A stretch of DNA of 64,000 nucleotides from Eubacteriales bacterium. GTDB taxonomy: Bacteria; Bacillota; Clostridia; Lachnospirales; Lachnospiraceae. Below, piece by piece: positions 56,334 through 63,831 of this stretch. The notes below the pieces were generated by a model that made no database searches, had not been told where the DNA came from, and was given only the letters and a program-made list of their open reading frames with translations. The stretch lies in the NCBI GenBank assembly GCA_030536575.1, contig JAUNPS010000015.1, positions 1-64,000 of the forward strand, in the 5' to 3' direction. The first letter of the stretch is position 1; each line of letters opens with the position of its first letter. A program made the position numbers and the translations under genes.

Positions 56334-56759
56334 ATGAAGAAAAACAGCGTATGGGATTCCATTGCCATGATGAGCGGCGGGCGGGTGACCGGCTTAGGCA
56401 GCCATCAGGTGGATCTGGATAAAATATACCAGTCCCTGTCCAAGGCCGGGCGGGAACTGAGCGGCGCGAAAAAGAAAGAGAAGGCAAAGGACTGGGCGGA
56501 AGAAGCGGTTTTGGAAGCAGAAGAAGCGGAAGAAATGTACGTGCAGGAAGAGCTCAACTTCGATTTCGAAGAAAAGAAACGCCCCCGAATGGAAGCTGTC
56601 CCAGCCAGGCCAAAGCCGGAGCGGATGGCGTATGTTCAGACGCGAAGCTGCTTCGGGCAGGAGGAATTGTCCCCGGAGATGCTGCAGAAAGCTATGGTGT
56701 GGGCGGAGATTCTGGGGGAGCCTGTGGCGAAGAAGCGGCGCAGAAGAAGGAGTTACTAA
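56334..56759 (+). CDS. small acidic/basic protein of the flotillin operon
   Basis: A 141-residue protein of unknown family. It has no membrane helix; a charged central region (EEAVLEAEEAEEMYVQEELN) is probably helical, and the C-terminus is an arginine run (KKRRRRRSY). Strong ribosome site AGGGGGCG, 21 bases after floA. The last two codons and the stop come from the end of an inserted mobile element (56752-57041). Before insertion the protein probably ended RRRMR with a TAA one base before the LytTR gene. It may be a cytoplasmic partner of FloA. Confidence 0.72.
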   Translation: MKKNSVWDSIAMMSGGRVTGLGSHQVDLDKIYQSLSKAGRELSGAKKKEKAKDWAEEAVLEAEEAEEMYVQEELNFDFEEKKRPRMEAVPARPKPERMAYVQTRSCFGQEELSPEMLQKAMVWAEILGEPVAKKRRRRRSY

Positions 56760-57049
56760 TCACACTTACGCCAGCTGTCCAATAGGAACCAGTTCTTTTG
56801 CTACAGTCGCCGGGAAGGCGGAAACCTTGCGGGGACGTGTTTCGAGGGGCGTTTTTAGGAAGAGTCGAAATCGCCCCTTATCTAAGACTTAGGCGCGAAG
56901 GCGTTCCTGAGCGTCTTAGTCGCAGTTAGGGGAAGTTTGACGATGACGTTGCCCCGTTCCCCGAAAGGTTTTCGACGGCACGGTGGCGTCCGGTACGATT
57001 ATGTAGTAAGAAATGATAAAGCTGGCGTTGTGTGATGTAACAAAAAGGA
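56744..57049 (+). mobile_element. MITE-like element with structured core, copy B
   Basis: The element proper is 56752-57041 (290 bp). Inverted ends: GTTACTAATCACACTTACGC and, from the other end, GTTACATCACACAACGCC, both leading into CCAGC. Flanking 8-bp direct repeats AAGAAGGA (56744-56751) and AAAAAGGA (57042-57049) differ at one base. The core matches copies A and C in blocks GACGTGTTTCGAGGGGCG, CTTAGTCGCAGTTAGGGG and GACGTTGCCCCGTTCCCC, but with the shortest helices. GAGGGGCG pairs with CGCCCCTT, CTAAGAC with GTCTTAG, GGGGAA with TTCCCC. No protein is encoded. Confidence 0.85.
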
Positions 57050-57058
57050 TGAGGTAAA

Positions 57059-57799
57059 ATGGCAATAAAAGTAATGCTCGTAGAAGATGAAGCCGGTATC
57101 CGGCTTCTTCTTCGTAAAATGATCGAAAAGCAGGAAGGGTTCGAGGTGGTGGCGGAGTGCGACACCCTCTCCGAATCCGTGATCCAGTTCCATCGGAAAC
57201 AGCCCGAAGTGGTCTTCCTTGACATTGAAATCAAAGGTGAGAATGGAATTGAATGCGCGCGCGTCCTGACAGACTTAAACCCAAAAGTGAAGCTCATCTT
57301 CGCCACAGCCCACGCGGAGTACATGCGGGAGGCCTTTGAACTCTATGCCTTCGACTATCTGGTGAAGCCCTTCGACCTGGAGCGGGTGAACCGCACCCTG
57401 GAACGCATCGCTGCCCTGGAACGCCCGGCAGCCTGCGAACAGGAAGAAAAAGTCGTCCGCCTGGACTGTCTCCAGGAAAAGCTCCTGGTAAAAGGAAAAG
57501 AAAGCATGAGCTTTATCAATATTCCGGATATCGTGCTGATCCAGCGGGAAAATAACGCGACCGTGATCTACACAGAAACGGACAGCTACGTAACCTCGGC
57601 GAGCCTGGCCGACCTGGAAAAAAAGCTGAACCCTATGCAGTTCCTGCGCAGCCATAAATCCTACATCATTAACCTGTCGCGCATTCGAAAAATCGAGCCA
57701 TACGGAAGATGGACGCACGTAGTACATTTCCAGGGGAGAAAAGAAGACGCGCTTCTGACAGCAGAGAAATTCGAAGAGCTGAAAAAGCGGTTCCAGTAG
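57059..57799 (+). CDS. LytTR-family response regulator
   Basis: A 246-residue regulator. The receiver domain (1-120) has acidic Glu9-Asp10-Glu11, phospho-acceptor Asp55 (VVFLDIEIKGENG) and Lys in FDYLVKPFDLERV. The LytTR DNA-binding domain (about 140-245) shows INIPDIVLIQRENNATVIYT, FLRSHKSYIINLSRIRKIEP and LLTAEKFEELKKRF. It probably pairs with the kinase at 53850. The ribosome site AAAAAGGATGAGG is formed by the downstream target-duplication copy of mobile element B, which now separates this gene from the flotillin operon. Confidence 0.9.
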   Translation: MAIKVMLVEDEAGIRLLLRKMIEKQEGFEVVAECDTLSESVIQFHRKQPEVVFLDIEIKGENGIECARVLTDLNPKVKLIFATAHAEYMREAFELYAFDYLVKPFDLERVNRTLERIAALERPAACEQEEKVVRLDCLQEKLLVKGKESMSFINIPDIVLIQRENNATVIYTETDSYVTSASLADLEKKLNPMQFLRSHKSYIINLSRIRKIEPYGRWTHVVHFQGRKEDALLTAEKFEELKKRFQ

Positions 57800-57823
57800 A
57801 GAAAAAGAAATCCGATTAAAAAA

Positions 57824-57852
57824 TTTACAGAATGCCCCCGATGGGTTATAAT
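57824..57852 (+). promoter_or_regulatory. mtn promoter embedded in a terminator
   Basis: -35 TTTACA at 57824-57829, a 17-base spacer, and -10 TATAAT at 57847-57852. The spacer is the left arm of the hairpin at 57829-57879, so read-through transcripts carry the hairpin while transcripts from this promoter do not. Confidence 0.75.
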
Positions 57853-57880
57853 AACAAAAGAACCCACCAGGGGCATTCTT
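57829..57880 (+). terminator. long hairpin after the LytTR gene
   Basis: AGAATGCCCC (57829-57838) pairs with GGGGCATTCT (57870-57879), and inside it TGGGTT pairs with AACCCA. The tail TTGTATTT is only moderately T-rich. Confidence 0.65.
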
Positions 57881-57910
57881 GTATTTATAATAGAAAGCAG
57901 AGGAAACCAT

Positions 57911-58612
57911 ATGAGCACAATCGGAATCATCGGGGCAATGGAAATCGAAGTCGAAGCCCTCAAAAAACACATGAAAGTCCGCCGCACCGTCCAGAAAGCC
58001 GGCATGGAATTCTGCGAAGGCGTCCTCTCCGGCCACGAAGCCGTCGTAGTCCGCAGCGGCATCGGAAAAGTAAACGCCGCCATCTGCGCCCACATCCTGA
58101 TCAACGACTTCCACGCAGACGCCGTCCTGAACACCGGCGTCGCAGGCTCCTTAAAAAACGAAATCAACATCGGCGACATCGTCATCTCCACCGACCTTCT
58201 CTACCACGACATGGACGCGACCGGCTTCGGCTACGCGCCCGGCAAGATCCCTCAGATGGACGTAGACACCTTCCAGGCAGATGAACGTCTTTGTGAACTT
58301 GCTGAGAAAGCCTGTAAAGAGGCGAATCCGGACATTCAGGTCTTTCACGGCCGGATCGTCAGCGGCGACCAGTTCGTCTCCAGCCGGGAAGTCAAGGATC
58401 GGATCTCAAAACTGTTCGACGCATTTTGCACGGAAATGGAGGGTGCAGCCATCGCCCATGCGGCCTGGCTGAACAAGACGTCTTTTGTCGTTTTAAGGGC
58501 AATCTCCGACAAGGCGGATGACAGCGCTTCCATGGATTACGACGTTTTTGAACGCCAGGCCGCGGAGAACTCCGTCCGCCTGGTTGAGAAATTACTGGAA
58601 CTTGACCTTTAA
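57911..58612 (+). CDS. mtnN: 5'-methylthioadenosine / S-adenosylhomocysteine nucleosidase
   Basis: A 233-residue enzyme of normal length. The N-terminal GIIGAMEIEVEALKKHM has the catalytic Glu, VVVRSGIGKVNAAICAHILI follows, then NTGVAGSLKNEINIGDIVIS, the substrate-binding FCTEMEGAAIAHAAWLNKT and VLRAISDKADDSASMDYDVF with the catalytic Asp. It cleaves MTA and SAH to adenine and the ribosyl thioether, serving methionine salvage and AI-2 production. Ribosome site AGAGGAAACC; its own promoter and terminator make it a single-gene unit. Confidence 0.95.
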   Translation: MSTIGIIGAMEIEVEALKKHMKVRRTVQKAGMEFCEGVLSGHEAVVVRSGIGKVNAAICAHILINDFHADAVLNTGVAGSLKNEINIGDIVISTDLLYHDMDATGFGYAPGKIPQMDVDTFQADERLCELAEKACKEANPDIQVFHGRIVSGDQFVSSREVKDRISKLFDAFCTEMEGAAIAHAAWLNKTSFVVLRAISDKADDSASMDYDVFERQAAENSVRLVEKLLELDL

Positions 58613-58625
58613 AAACTTCATCTGC

Positions 58626-58662
58626 AAAAAGTCCGGAAATCCGCGGGTTCCGGGCTTTTTTT
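58626..58662 (+). terminator. terminator after mtnN
   Basis: AAGTCCGGAA (58629-58638) pairs with TTCCGGGCTT (58648-58657) with one T-G pair, followed by a T-run to 58662. Confidence 0.88.
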
Positions 58663-58779
58663 GTCGAACAAAACTGCTTGCAAAATCCGAAAAATCAGGT
58701 AATAATGGCTGGGACAGGCGGCCGGCGCCCGACAAACCACACCACATGCTGGTGGACAACCAAAAAGGGGGATTCATTT

Positions 58780-59574
58780 ATGTTACAGTTTTTGATGGAA
58801 ACGAACACATTGCTCTACGCGATGGCTGCGGTATGCGTCCTGGGTGTGATCAGCCAGATCTTCTTAGGCAGAGTTTACGCCAGGTTGGAAAAGGATACGG
58901 CCAGGGGCGGACAGGCCCAGGGAAAACTGATGAAGCGGATACGGCAGAGGCTGTCGGCCAGCCGGAATCATGCGATACTGATCGAGAACAGCCTGATGGA
59001 ATACCACGTACTGGGGCGCAGCCTGCACAGTTGGCAGCGTACCGGGTTTCTGGCCATGGCGGTCGGACTGGTTCTTGGAACCATTGGCTGGTATTTTGCC
59101 GGAAGCAGAAATATGGGAAATGCCCTGCAGCAGCGGTATTTATGGGCGATGGCCGCCACCGTGGCCATAACCGTACTGGCCTACCTGTTCGCAGATAACG
59201 GATATAAGAAAAGAAACCTGGAAACCTGCCTGCTGGACTATCTGGAAAACACCCTCGGAGAAGGGAGCTATGAGCACGCCGAGGCCGCTGCCTCCGCAGA
59301 GCCCGCAAAGACCCAGCCGATAAAAACCGCGCCGGAAAAATCCCAGCCCGCCTCCTTCACCCCGGCTCCCAGAGACCGCCAGCTCAAAATAAAAGAGACG
59401 AAAGCCCAGCGCGACAAACGCGAACTCAAAGAAAACCTCTCGCGCCTCAAAGAGGGCCTAAGCGAATCCGCCGCCGCCCAGGAAAAAGAGCGCAACACCG
59501 AAATCCTGAAGCAAATGGACCCCAAAGAGCAGGAACGCGTCATACGGGAGGTACTGAAAGAATTTCTGTCATGA
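58780..59574 (+). CDS. unrecognised membrane protein, 264 residues
   Basis: Not recognised. Three hydrophobic segments (about 10-31 LLYAMAAVCVLGVISQIFLG, about 86-108 TGFLAMAVGLVLGTIGWYFA, about 120-140 YLWAMAATVAITVLAYLFAD) are followed by a hydrophilic C-terminal half of about 110 residues rich in Glu, Lys and Ala (LKENLSRLKEGLSESAAAQE), predicted helical or coiled-coil. The start at 58780 has AAAAAGGGGG upstream. It stands alone after the mtn terminator and before mobile element C. Could be a membrane-anchored scaffold; this is only a description of its shape. Confidence 0.75.
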   Translation: MLQFLMETNTLLYAMAAVCVLGVISQIFLGRVYARLEKDTARGGQAQGKLMKRIRQRLSASRNHAILIENSLMEYHVLGRSLHSWQRTGFLAMAVGLVLGTIGWYFAGSRNMGNALQQRYLWAMAATVAITVLAYLFADNGYKKRNLETCLLDYLENTLGEGSYEHAEAAASAEPAKTQPIKTAPEKSQPASFTPAPRDRQLKIKETKAQRDKRELKENLSRLKEGLSESAAAQEKERNTEILKQMDPKEQERVIREVLKEFLS

Positions 59575-59617
59575 CGGGCCGCCCGCCGGGTGACTCCTGA
59601 TTCGGCCGGGCCGTCGG

Positions 59618-60001
59618 GTTACAGTTCACAGCCATGCCAGCCTTCTTACATTTCCCAGTCATCTATATACAGTTGCCGGGAAGGCGGAAAGCTTACGGGG
59701 ACGTGTTTCGAGGGGCGCACTTCACCGGAATCTCCGTTTCAGGCGGAGATGTAGGCGTGCCGTATACGGCAAGGAAGGATGTCGAAATCGCCCTTTCTAA
59801 GACTTTCCGGTGAATCGGATACCATGCTCGCATGGCAAGGCGTATGAAATAAGAAGGCTCTCCTGAGCGGCTTAGTCGCAGTTAGGGGAAGTTTGACGAT
59901 GACGTTGCCCCGTTCCCCGGAAGGTTTTCGACGGCACGGTGACGTTCGATTATCCCACAGTGGTTAAAAACTAGAAAGGCTGGCGATGTGTGAACTGTAA
60001 T
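59618..60001 (+). mobile_element. MITE-like element with structured core, copy C
   Basis: A 384-bp element. It begins GTTACAGTTCACAGCCATGC and the other end, read inward, is ATTACAGTTCACACATCGCC; both continue into CAGCCTT(C/T), giving inverted ends of about 28 bases. The flanking octamers GCCGTCGG and GCCTCCCG match at only 5 of 8 positions, so a target duplication is uncertain. The core shares the three conserved blocks with A and B. It has a unique extra region with CTCCG-TTTCAGG-CGGAG and GCCGTATACGGC hairpins (about 59726-59772), and with copy A a 39-base stretch including CCATGC-TC-GCATGG. It fills most of the gap before pgi, reading in the same direction. Confidence 0.82.
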
Positions 60002-60066
60002 GCCTCCCGGATCGATCGCACGAATTCACACGATTAGACTTGCGAACTGAAAAGGAGTCTGCTACA

Positions 60067-60120
60067 ATGAAACTGGAAAAGAAAATAAACCTTCCGTACC
60101 GAAATTACCATTACGATTAA
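60067..60120 (+). CDS. 17-residue leader peptide upstream of pgi
   Basis: ATG to TAA encodes [25 protein letters not shown] at 60050-60057 gives a near-ideal ribosome site nine bases before the ATG. The stop lies 11 bases before the pgi start codon and overlaps its ribosome-site region (TTAAGGAGCG). It may be a translated leader controlling pgi through coupling or ribosome position; the peptide has three tyrosines among its last seven residues. Too short for homology. Confidence 0.55.
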   Translation: MKLEKKINLPYRNYHYD

Positions 60121-60131
60121 GGAGCGAGATT

Positions 60132-61481
60132 ATGGAAAACAGAGTAACGTTCGACTATTCCAGAGCCAAAACATTCATCCGTGACAATGAAATGGAGTCC
60201 ATGAAAAAACTGGTCGCAGACGCCAAAGAAGTCCTGGTAGGGAAATCCGGCGCCGGCAATGACTTCCTGGGCTGGATCGACCTTCCCGTCGACTACGACA
60301 AAGAAGAGTTCGCCCGCATTCAGGCAGCCGCCAAAAAAATTCAGGAAGACAGCGAAGTCCTCCTCGTGATCGGCATCGGCGGTTCCTACTTGGGAGCCAG
60401 AGCCGCCATCGAGTTCCTGCGCCACAGCTTCTACAACGTCGTTTCCAAAGAAATCCGCAAAACCCCGGAAATCTACTACGTTGGAAACAGCATCAGCAGC
60501 ACCTATTTATCCGAGCTGATCGACGTCATCGGCGACCGTGACTTCTCCGTAAACATCATCTCCAAGTCCGGCACCACCACCGAGCCGGCCATCGCATTCC
60601 GCATTTTCAAAGAAATGCTGGAGAAAAAATACGGCAAAGAAGGCGCAGCCAAGAGGATCTACGCCACCACGGACAAAGCCAGAGGCGCTCTGAAGAACCT
60701 CTCCACCGAAGAAGGCTATGAGACCTTCGTTGTTCCGGATGATGTCGGCGGACGTTTCTCTGTACTGACCGCAGTCGGCCTGCTTCCCATCGCCGCCAGC
60801 GGCGCAGACATCGAAGCGCTGATGCAGGGCGCAGCAGACGGAAGAAAACGTGCACTGGAAAATGAATTCGAGGAAAATGACGCGCTGCTCTACGCCGCAG
60901 TCCGCAACATCCTCCTGCGCAAAGGCAAATCCATCGAAATCCTGTGCAACTACGAACCGAACCTGCACTACGTCAGCGAATGGTGGAAGCAGCTCTACGG
61001 CGAATCCGAAGGAAAAGACCAGAAAGGCCTCTTCCCCGCATCCGTAGACCTGACCACAGACCTGCATTCCATGGGCCAGTTCATCCAGGACGGCGCCAGA
61101 ATCATGTTTGAAACCGTTCTGAAAGTCGAGAAACCCAGAAGACAGATCGTCATCGGCGAAGAACCGGTAGACCTGGACGGCCTGAACTACCTGGCCGGAA
61201 AAGATATGGATTTCGTAAATAAAAATGCGATGAACGGGACCATCCTGGCCCACACCGACGGAAACGTGCCGAACCTGATGGTAACCATCCCGGCCATGGA
61301 CGAGCACTCCCTTGGCGAACTGTTCTACTTCTTCGAGTTCGCATGCGGCATCAGCGGCTATCTGCTGGGCGTGAACCCGTTCAACCAGCCAGGCGTGGAA
61401 AGCTATAAGAAAAACATGTTTGCGCTCCTTGGCAAGCCCGGCTACGAAAAAGAGAGAGAAGAGCTCTTAAAGAGACTGTAA
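60132..61481 (+). CDS. pgi: glucose-6-phosphate isomerase
   Basis: A 449-residue enzyme of the short bacterial Pgi class. Motifs are [40 protein letters not shown] (sugar-phosphate loop), [20 protein letters not shown] (the PGI signature with the catalytic Arg/Glu neighbourhood) and [20 protein letters not shown] (signature 2 with the catalytic Lys). It interconverts glucose-6-phosphate and fructose-6-phosphate in the cytoplasm. The start at 60132 follows TTAAGGAGCG. A short leader peptide and mobile element C lie directly upstream. Codon choice is strongly C-ending, as in highly expressed genes. Confidence 0.97.
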   Translation: MENRVTFDYSRAKTFIRDNEMESMKKLVADAKEVLVGKSGAGNDFLGWIDLPVDYDKEEFARIQAAAKKIQEDSEVLLVIGIGGSYLGARAAIEFLRHSFYNVVSKEIRKTPEIYYVGNSISSTYLSELIDVIGDRDFSVNIISKSGTTTEPAIAFRIFKEMLEKKYGKEGAAKRIYATTDKARGALKNLSTEEGYETFVVPDDVGGRFSVLTAVGLLPIAASGADIEALMQGAADGRKRALENEFEENDALLYAAVRNILLRKGKSIEILCNYEPNLHYVSEWWKQLYGESEGKDQKGLFPASVDLTTDLHSMGQFIQDGARIMFETVLKVEKPRRQIVIGEEPVDLDGLNYLAGKDMDFVNKNAMNGTILAHTDGNVPNLMVTIPAMDEHSLGELFYFFEFACGISGYLLGVNPFNQPGVESYKKNMFALLGKPGYEKEREELLKRL

Positions 61482-61490
61482 AAGGCAGCC

Positions 61491-62450
61491 ATGCAAAACA
61501 TTGTATTTCTGGAAGCGGGCACCCTGGGATCGGATATGGACTTTTCGCCCTTTGAAAAGCTCGGCAGGGTCACCCGCTACGAAAAGAGCACGGCAGCCGA
61601 GACGCCCGGCCGGGTCGCGGACGCCGATATCGTAATCGTAAACAAAATTAATATGAACGCCAAAACCCTGGCGGGGGCGGATCACCTGAAAATGATTGCC
61701 ATCACCGCCACGGGTTACAACATGATCGATCTGGACTATACCAGAAAAAAGGGAATCGCCGTAGCGAATGTCGCCGGGTACTCCACAGACGCAGTCGCCC
61801 AGCACACCTTTGCGCTGCTGTTTTATGTGATGCATAAGCTTGCCTATTATGACGCCTATGTAAAAGAAGGGAATTACTGTCACTGTGATACCTTCACCCA
61901 TATTGAAGAGCGGTTTCATGAGCTTGCCGGAAAGAACTGGGGCATTATCGGAATGGGAGCCATTGGGCATAAAGTTGCCCGGATTGCCGAAGCATTTGGC
62001 TGCAATGTCATCTATCATTCCATGTCCGGATGCCTCAGAGAAGAGCCCTATGAGCATGTGGAGCTGGATACCTTGTTCGCGGAATCGGACATTTTATCCA
62101 TCCACGCGCCGCTGACCCCGGCGACGGAAGGCCTGATGAACCGGGACGCCTTCCGGAAAATGAAAAACTCGGCGATTTTCCTGAACCTGGCCAGAGGCCC
62201 CATTGTGAATGAGGCCGACCTGGTATGGGCTCTTGAGACCGGCGAGATCGCGGCTGCCGGGCTGGACGTATTAAGCGCGGAACCCATGCGGGAGGACAAT
62301 CCGCTGCTCGCGTACAAAGACAGCCGGAAGCTGATCATTACGCCCCATGTGGCCTGGGCCCCGGTGGAAACCAGAGCCAGGCTTCTGGAAGAAGTCTATC
62401 GGAATATTGAAGCCTTTTTAAAAGGCGAAGAGCGGAATCGTATTCATTAA
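61491..62450 (+). CDS. D-2-hydroxyacid dehydrogenase (glycerate dehydrogenase-like)
   Basis: A 319-residue NAD-dependent enzyme. LKMIAITATGYNMIDLDYTR leads in, the Rossmann motif is WGIIGMGAIGHKVARIAEAF, the catalytic Arg lies in FLNLARGPIVNEADLVWALE, Glu in AGLDVLSAEPMREDNPLL, and His in ITPHVAWAPVETRARLLEEV. The closest described group is hydroxypyruvate/glycerate dehydrogenase, but other 2-ketoacids are possible. The start lies 9 bases after pgi with a weak AAAGGCAG site, so co-transcription with pgi is likely. Confidence 0.9.
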   Translation: MQNIVFLEAGTLGSDMDFSPFEKLGRVTRYEKSTAAETPGRVADADIVIVNKINMNAKTLAGADHLKMIAITATGYNMIDLDYTRKKGIAVANVAGYSTDAVAQHTFALLFYVMHKLAYYDAYVKEGNYCHCDTFTHIEERFHELAGKNWGIIGMGAIGHKVARIAEAFGCNVIYHSMSGCLREEPYEHVELDTLFAESDILSIHAPLTPATEGLMNRDAFRKMKNSAIFLNLARGPIVNEADLVWALETGEIAAAGLDVLSAEPMREDNPLLAYKDSRKLIITPHVAWAPVETRARLLEEVYRNIEAFLKGEERNRIH

Positions 62451-62531
62451 AATACGCGGGATGCGACCTGAGACTGCAGCCAGGAAGCATCCTGTTCGTT
62501 TCGGAAAAATTGACACACCGGAGGAAATAGC

Positions 62532-63776
62532 ATGAAAGACACCAAACAGAAATGGTTTAAAGAAGCGAAATTCGGCCTGTTCATTCACTGGGGCCTGTAT
62601 GCGCTGCTGGCAGGAGAATATAAAGGAGTCAAGACGAACCAGATTGCAGAGTGGATCATGAACTATCTGGATATTCCTGTGGAAGAATATGAAAAACTGG
62701 CCGGGCAGTTCGACCCGGTGAATTTCGACGCGGAAGCGATCGTGAAGCTGGCGAAAGACTGTGGGATGCGCTATATTGTTTTCACATCCAAACACCACGA
62801 AGGGTTTGCGATGTACCATTCCGCCTGCAGCCCCTATAACGTGGTAGACGCCACGCCCTGTAAGCGGGATATTCTGAAAGAACTCCAGCTTGCCTGTGAA
62901 AAATATGATATGAAATTGGGGCTTTACTATTCCCAGGCCCAGGACTGGCACGATCCGGACGGCTACATGGCGAAAAAGGATAATTCCGGCAAGAATTACC
63001 GGGCCTACCTGGATCGGAAATGCATGCCGCAGTTACGGGAACTGCTGACCAATTACGGGGAAATTGCCCTGATCTGGTTCGATACCCCCATGGGAACGAC
63101 CCCGGAGGAAAGCATGGAGATGGCGAAGCTTGTCAAAGAGCTGCAGCCAAACTGCATTGTCAGCGGCAGAATCGGGAACGGCCTTGGGGAATACATGACC
63201 ACCGGGGATAATTTCATCCCGCGGCTGCCTTTCGAAGGCGACTGGGAAGTCCCGGCGACCTTAAACGATACCTGGGGCTTTAATAAAGACGACCACAACT
63301 GGAAATCCGCGGAGGAAATCATCCAGCTCCTGGTGAAAATCAACAGCAGAGGCGGAAACTACCTCCTGAACATCGGCCCGGACGGCACCGGAAACGTGCC
63401 GGAAGAATCCGTGCAGATCCTGAAAAAGGTCGGCGCTTATGTGCGCGCGAACGAGGAAGCCATTTTCGCGACAAAGCGGATGCCGGTGTACCCCTACGAC
63501 CTGACCTGGGGCGACCTGACCTGTAAAGAACACCATCTTTACGCCCACGTTTTCCGGAAAATCCCGCGGGTGGAAATTTTGAATATTAATAACCAGGTGA
63601 AACGCGCTTATCTGGTGGAAACCGGCGAAGAGCTGGCCTGGAAGGTCGGAAAGAGCTGCGAAGGGGACGGCTATATTGTCGTCGAGCTTCCAAAGGAATA
63701 TCTGAAGAAAGAATATTTCTGCATTGGCATCGAATTGGAAGAAGAAATGCCGAATTTCGAACCGATCAAAGAATAA
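62532..63776 (+). CDS. alpha-L-fucosidase, GH29
   Basis: A 414-residue single-domain GH29 enzyme without a signal peptide, hence cytoplasmic. WFKEAKFGLFIHWGLYALLA is the family N-terminus, MRYIVFTSKHHEGFAMYHSA and KLGLYYSQAQDWHDPDGY follow, and the nucleophile Asp lies in ALIWFDTPMGTTPEES. NSRGGNYLLNIGPDGTGNVP closes the barrel. It removes L-fucose from oligosaccharides, probably host mucin or milk glycans taken up by a transporter outside the window. Ribosome site GGAGG. The convergent LacI-type regulator may control it. Confidence 0.92.
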   Translation: MKDTKQKWFKEAKFGLFIHWGLYALLAGEYKGVKTNQIAEWIMNYLDIPVEEYEKLAGQFDPVNFDAEAIVKLAKDCGMRYIVFTSKHHEGFAMYHSACSPYNVVDATPCKRDILKELQLACEKYDMKLGLYYSQAQDWHDPDGYMAKKDNSGKNYRAYLDRKCMPQLRELLTNYGEIALIWFDTPMGTTPEESMEMAKLVKELQPNCIVSGRIGNGLGEYMTTGDNFIPRLPFEGDWEVPATLNDTWGFNKDDHNWKSAEEIIQLLVKINSRGGNYLLNIGPDGTGNVPEESVQILKKVGAYVRANEEAIFATKRMPVYPYDLTWGDLTCKEHHLYAHVFRKIPRVEILNINNQVKRAYLVETGEELAWKVGKSCEGDGYIVVELPKEYLKKEYFCIGIELEEEMPNFEPIKE

Positions 63777-63790
63777 ATGTCCTGTTTCAC

Positions 63791-63831
63791 AAAAATGCTG
63801 GGCGCCCCAAGTTTGAGCGTCCAGCTTTTTT
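63791..63831. terminator. bidirectional terminator
   Basis: GCTGGGCG (63797-63804) pairs with CGTCCAGC (63818-63825). A T-run follows on the plus strand and an A-run precedes, giving T's on the minus strand. It lies between the fucosidase and the convergent regulator and overlaps that gene's stop. Confidence 0.85.

Noticed and set aside
56752-57041. Group II intron or protein-coding insertion sequence for the repeated elements
   Set aside because: There is no reverse transcriptase or transposase frame in any copy, and no recognisable intron domain V; inverted ends and 8-bp duplication fit a non-autonomous element better.
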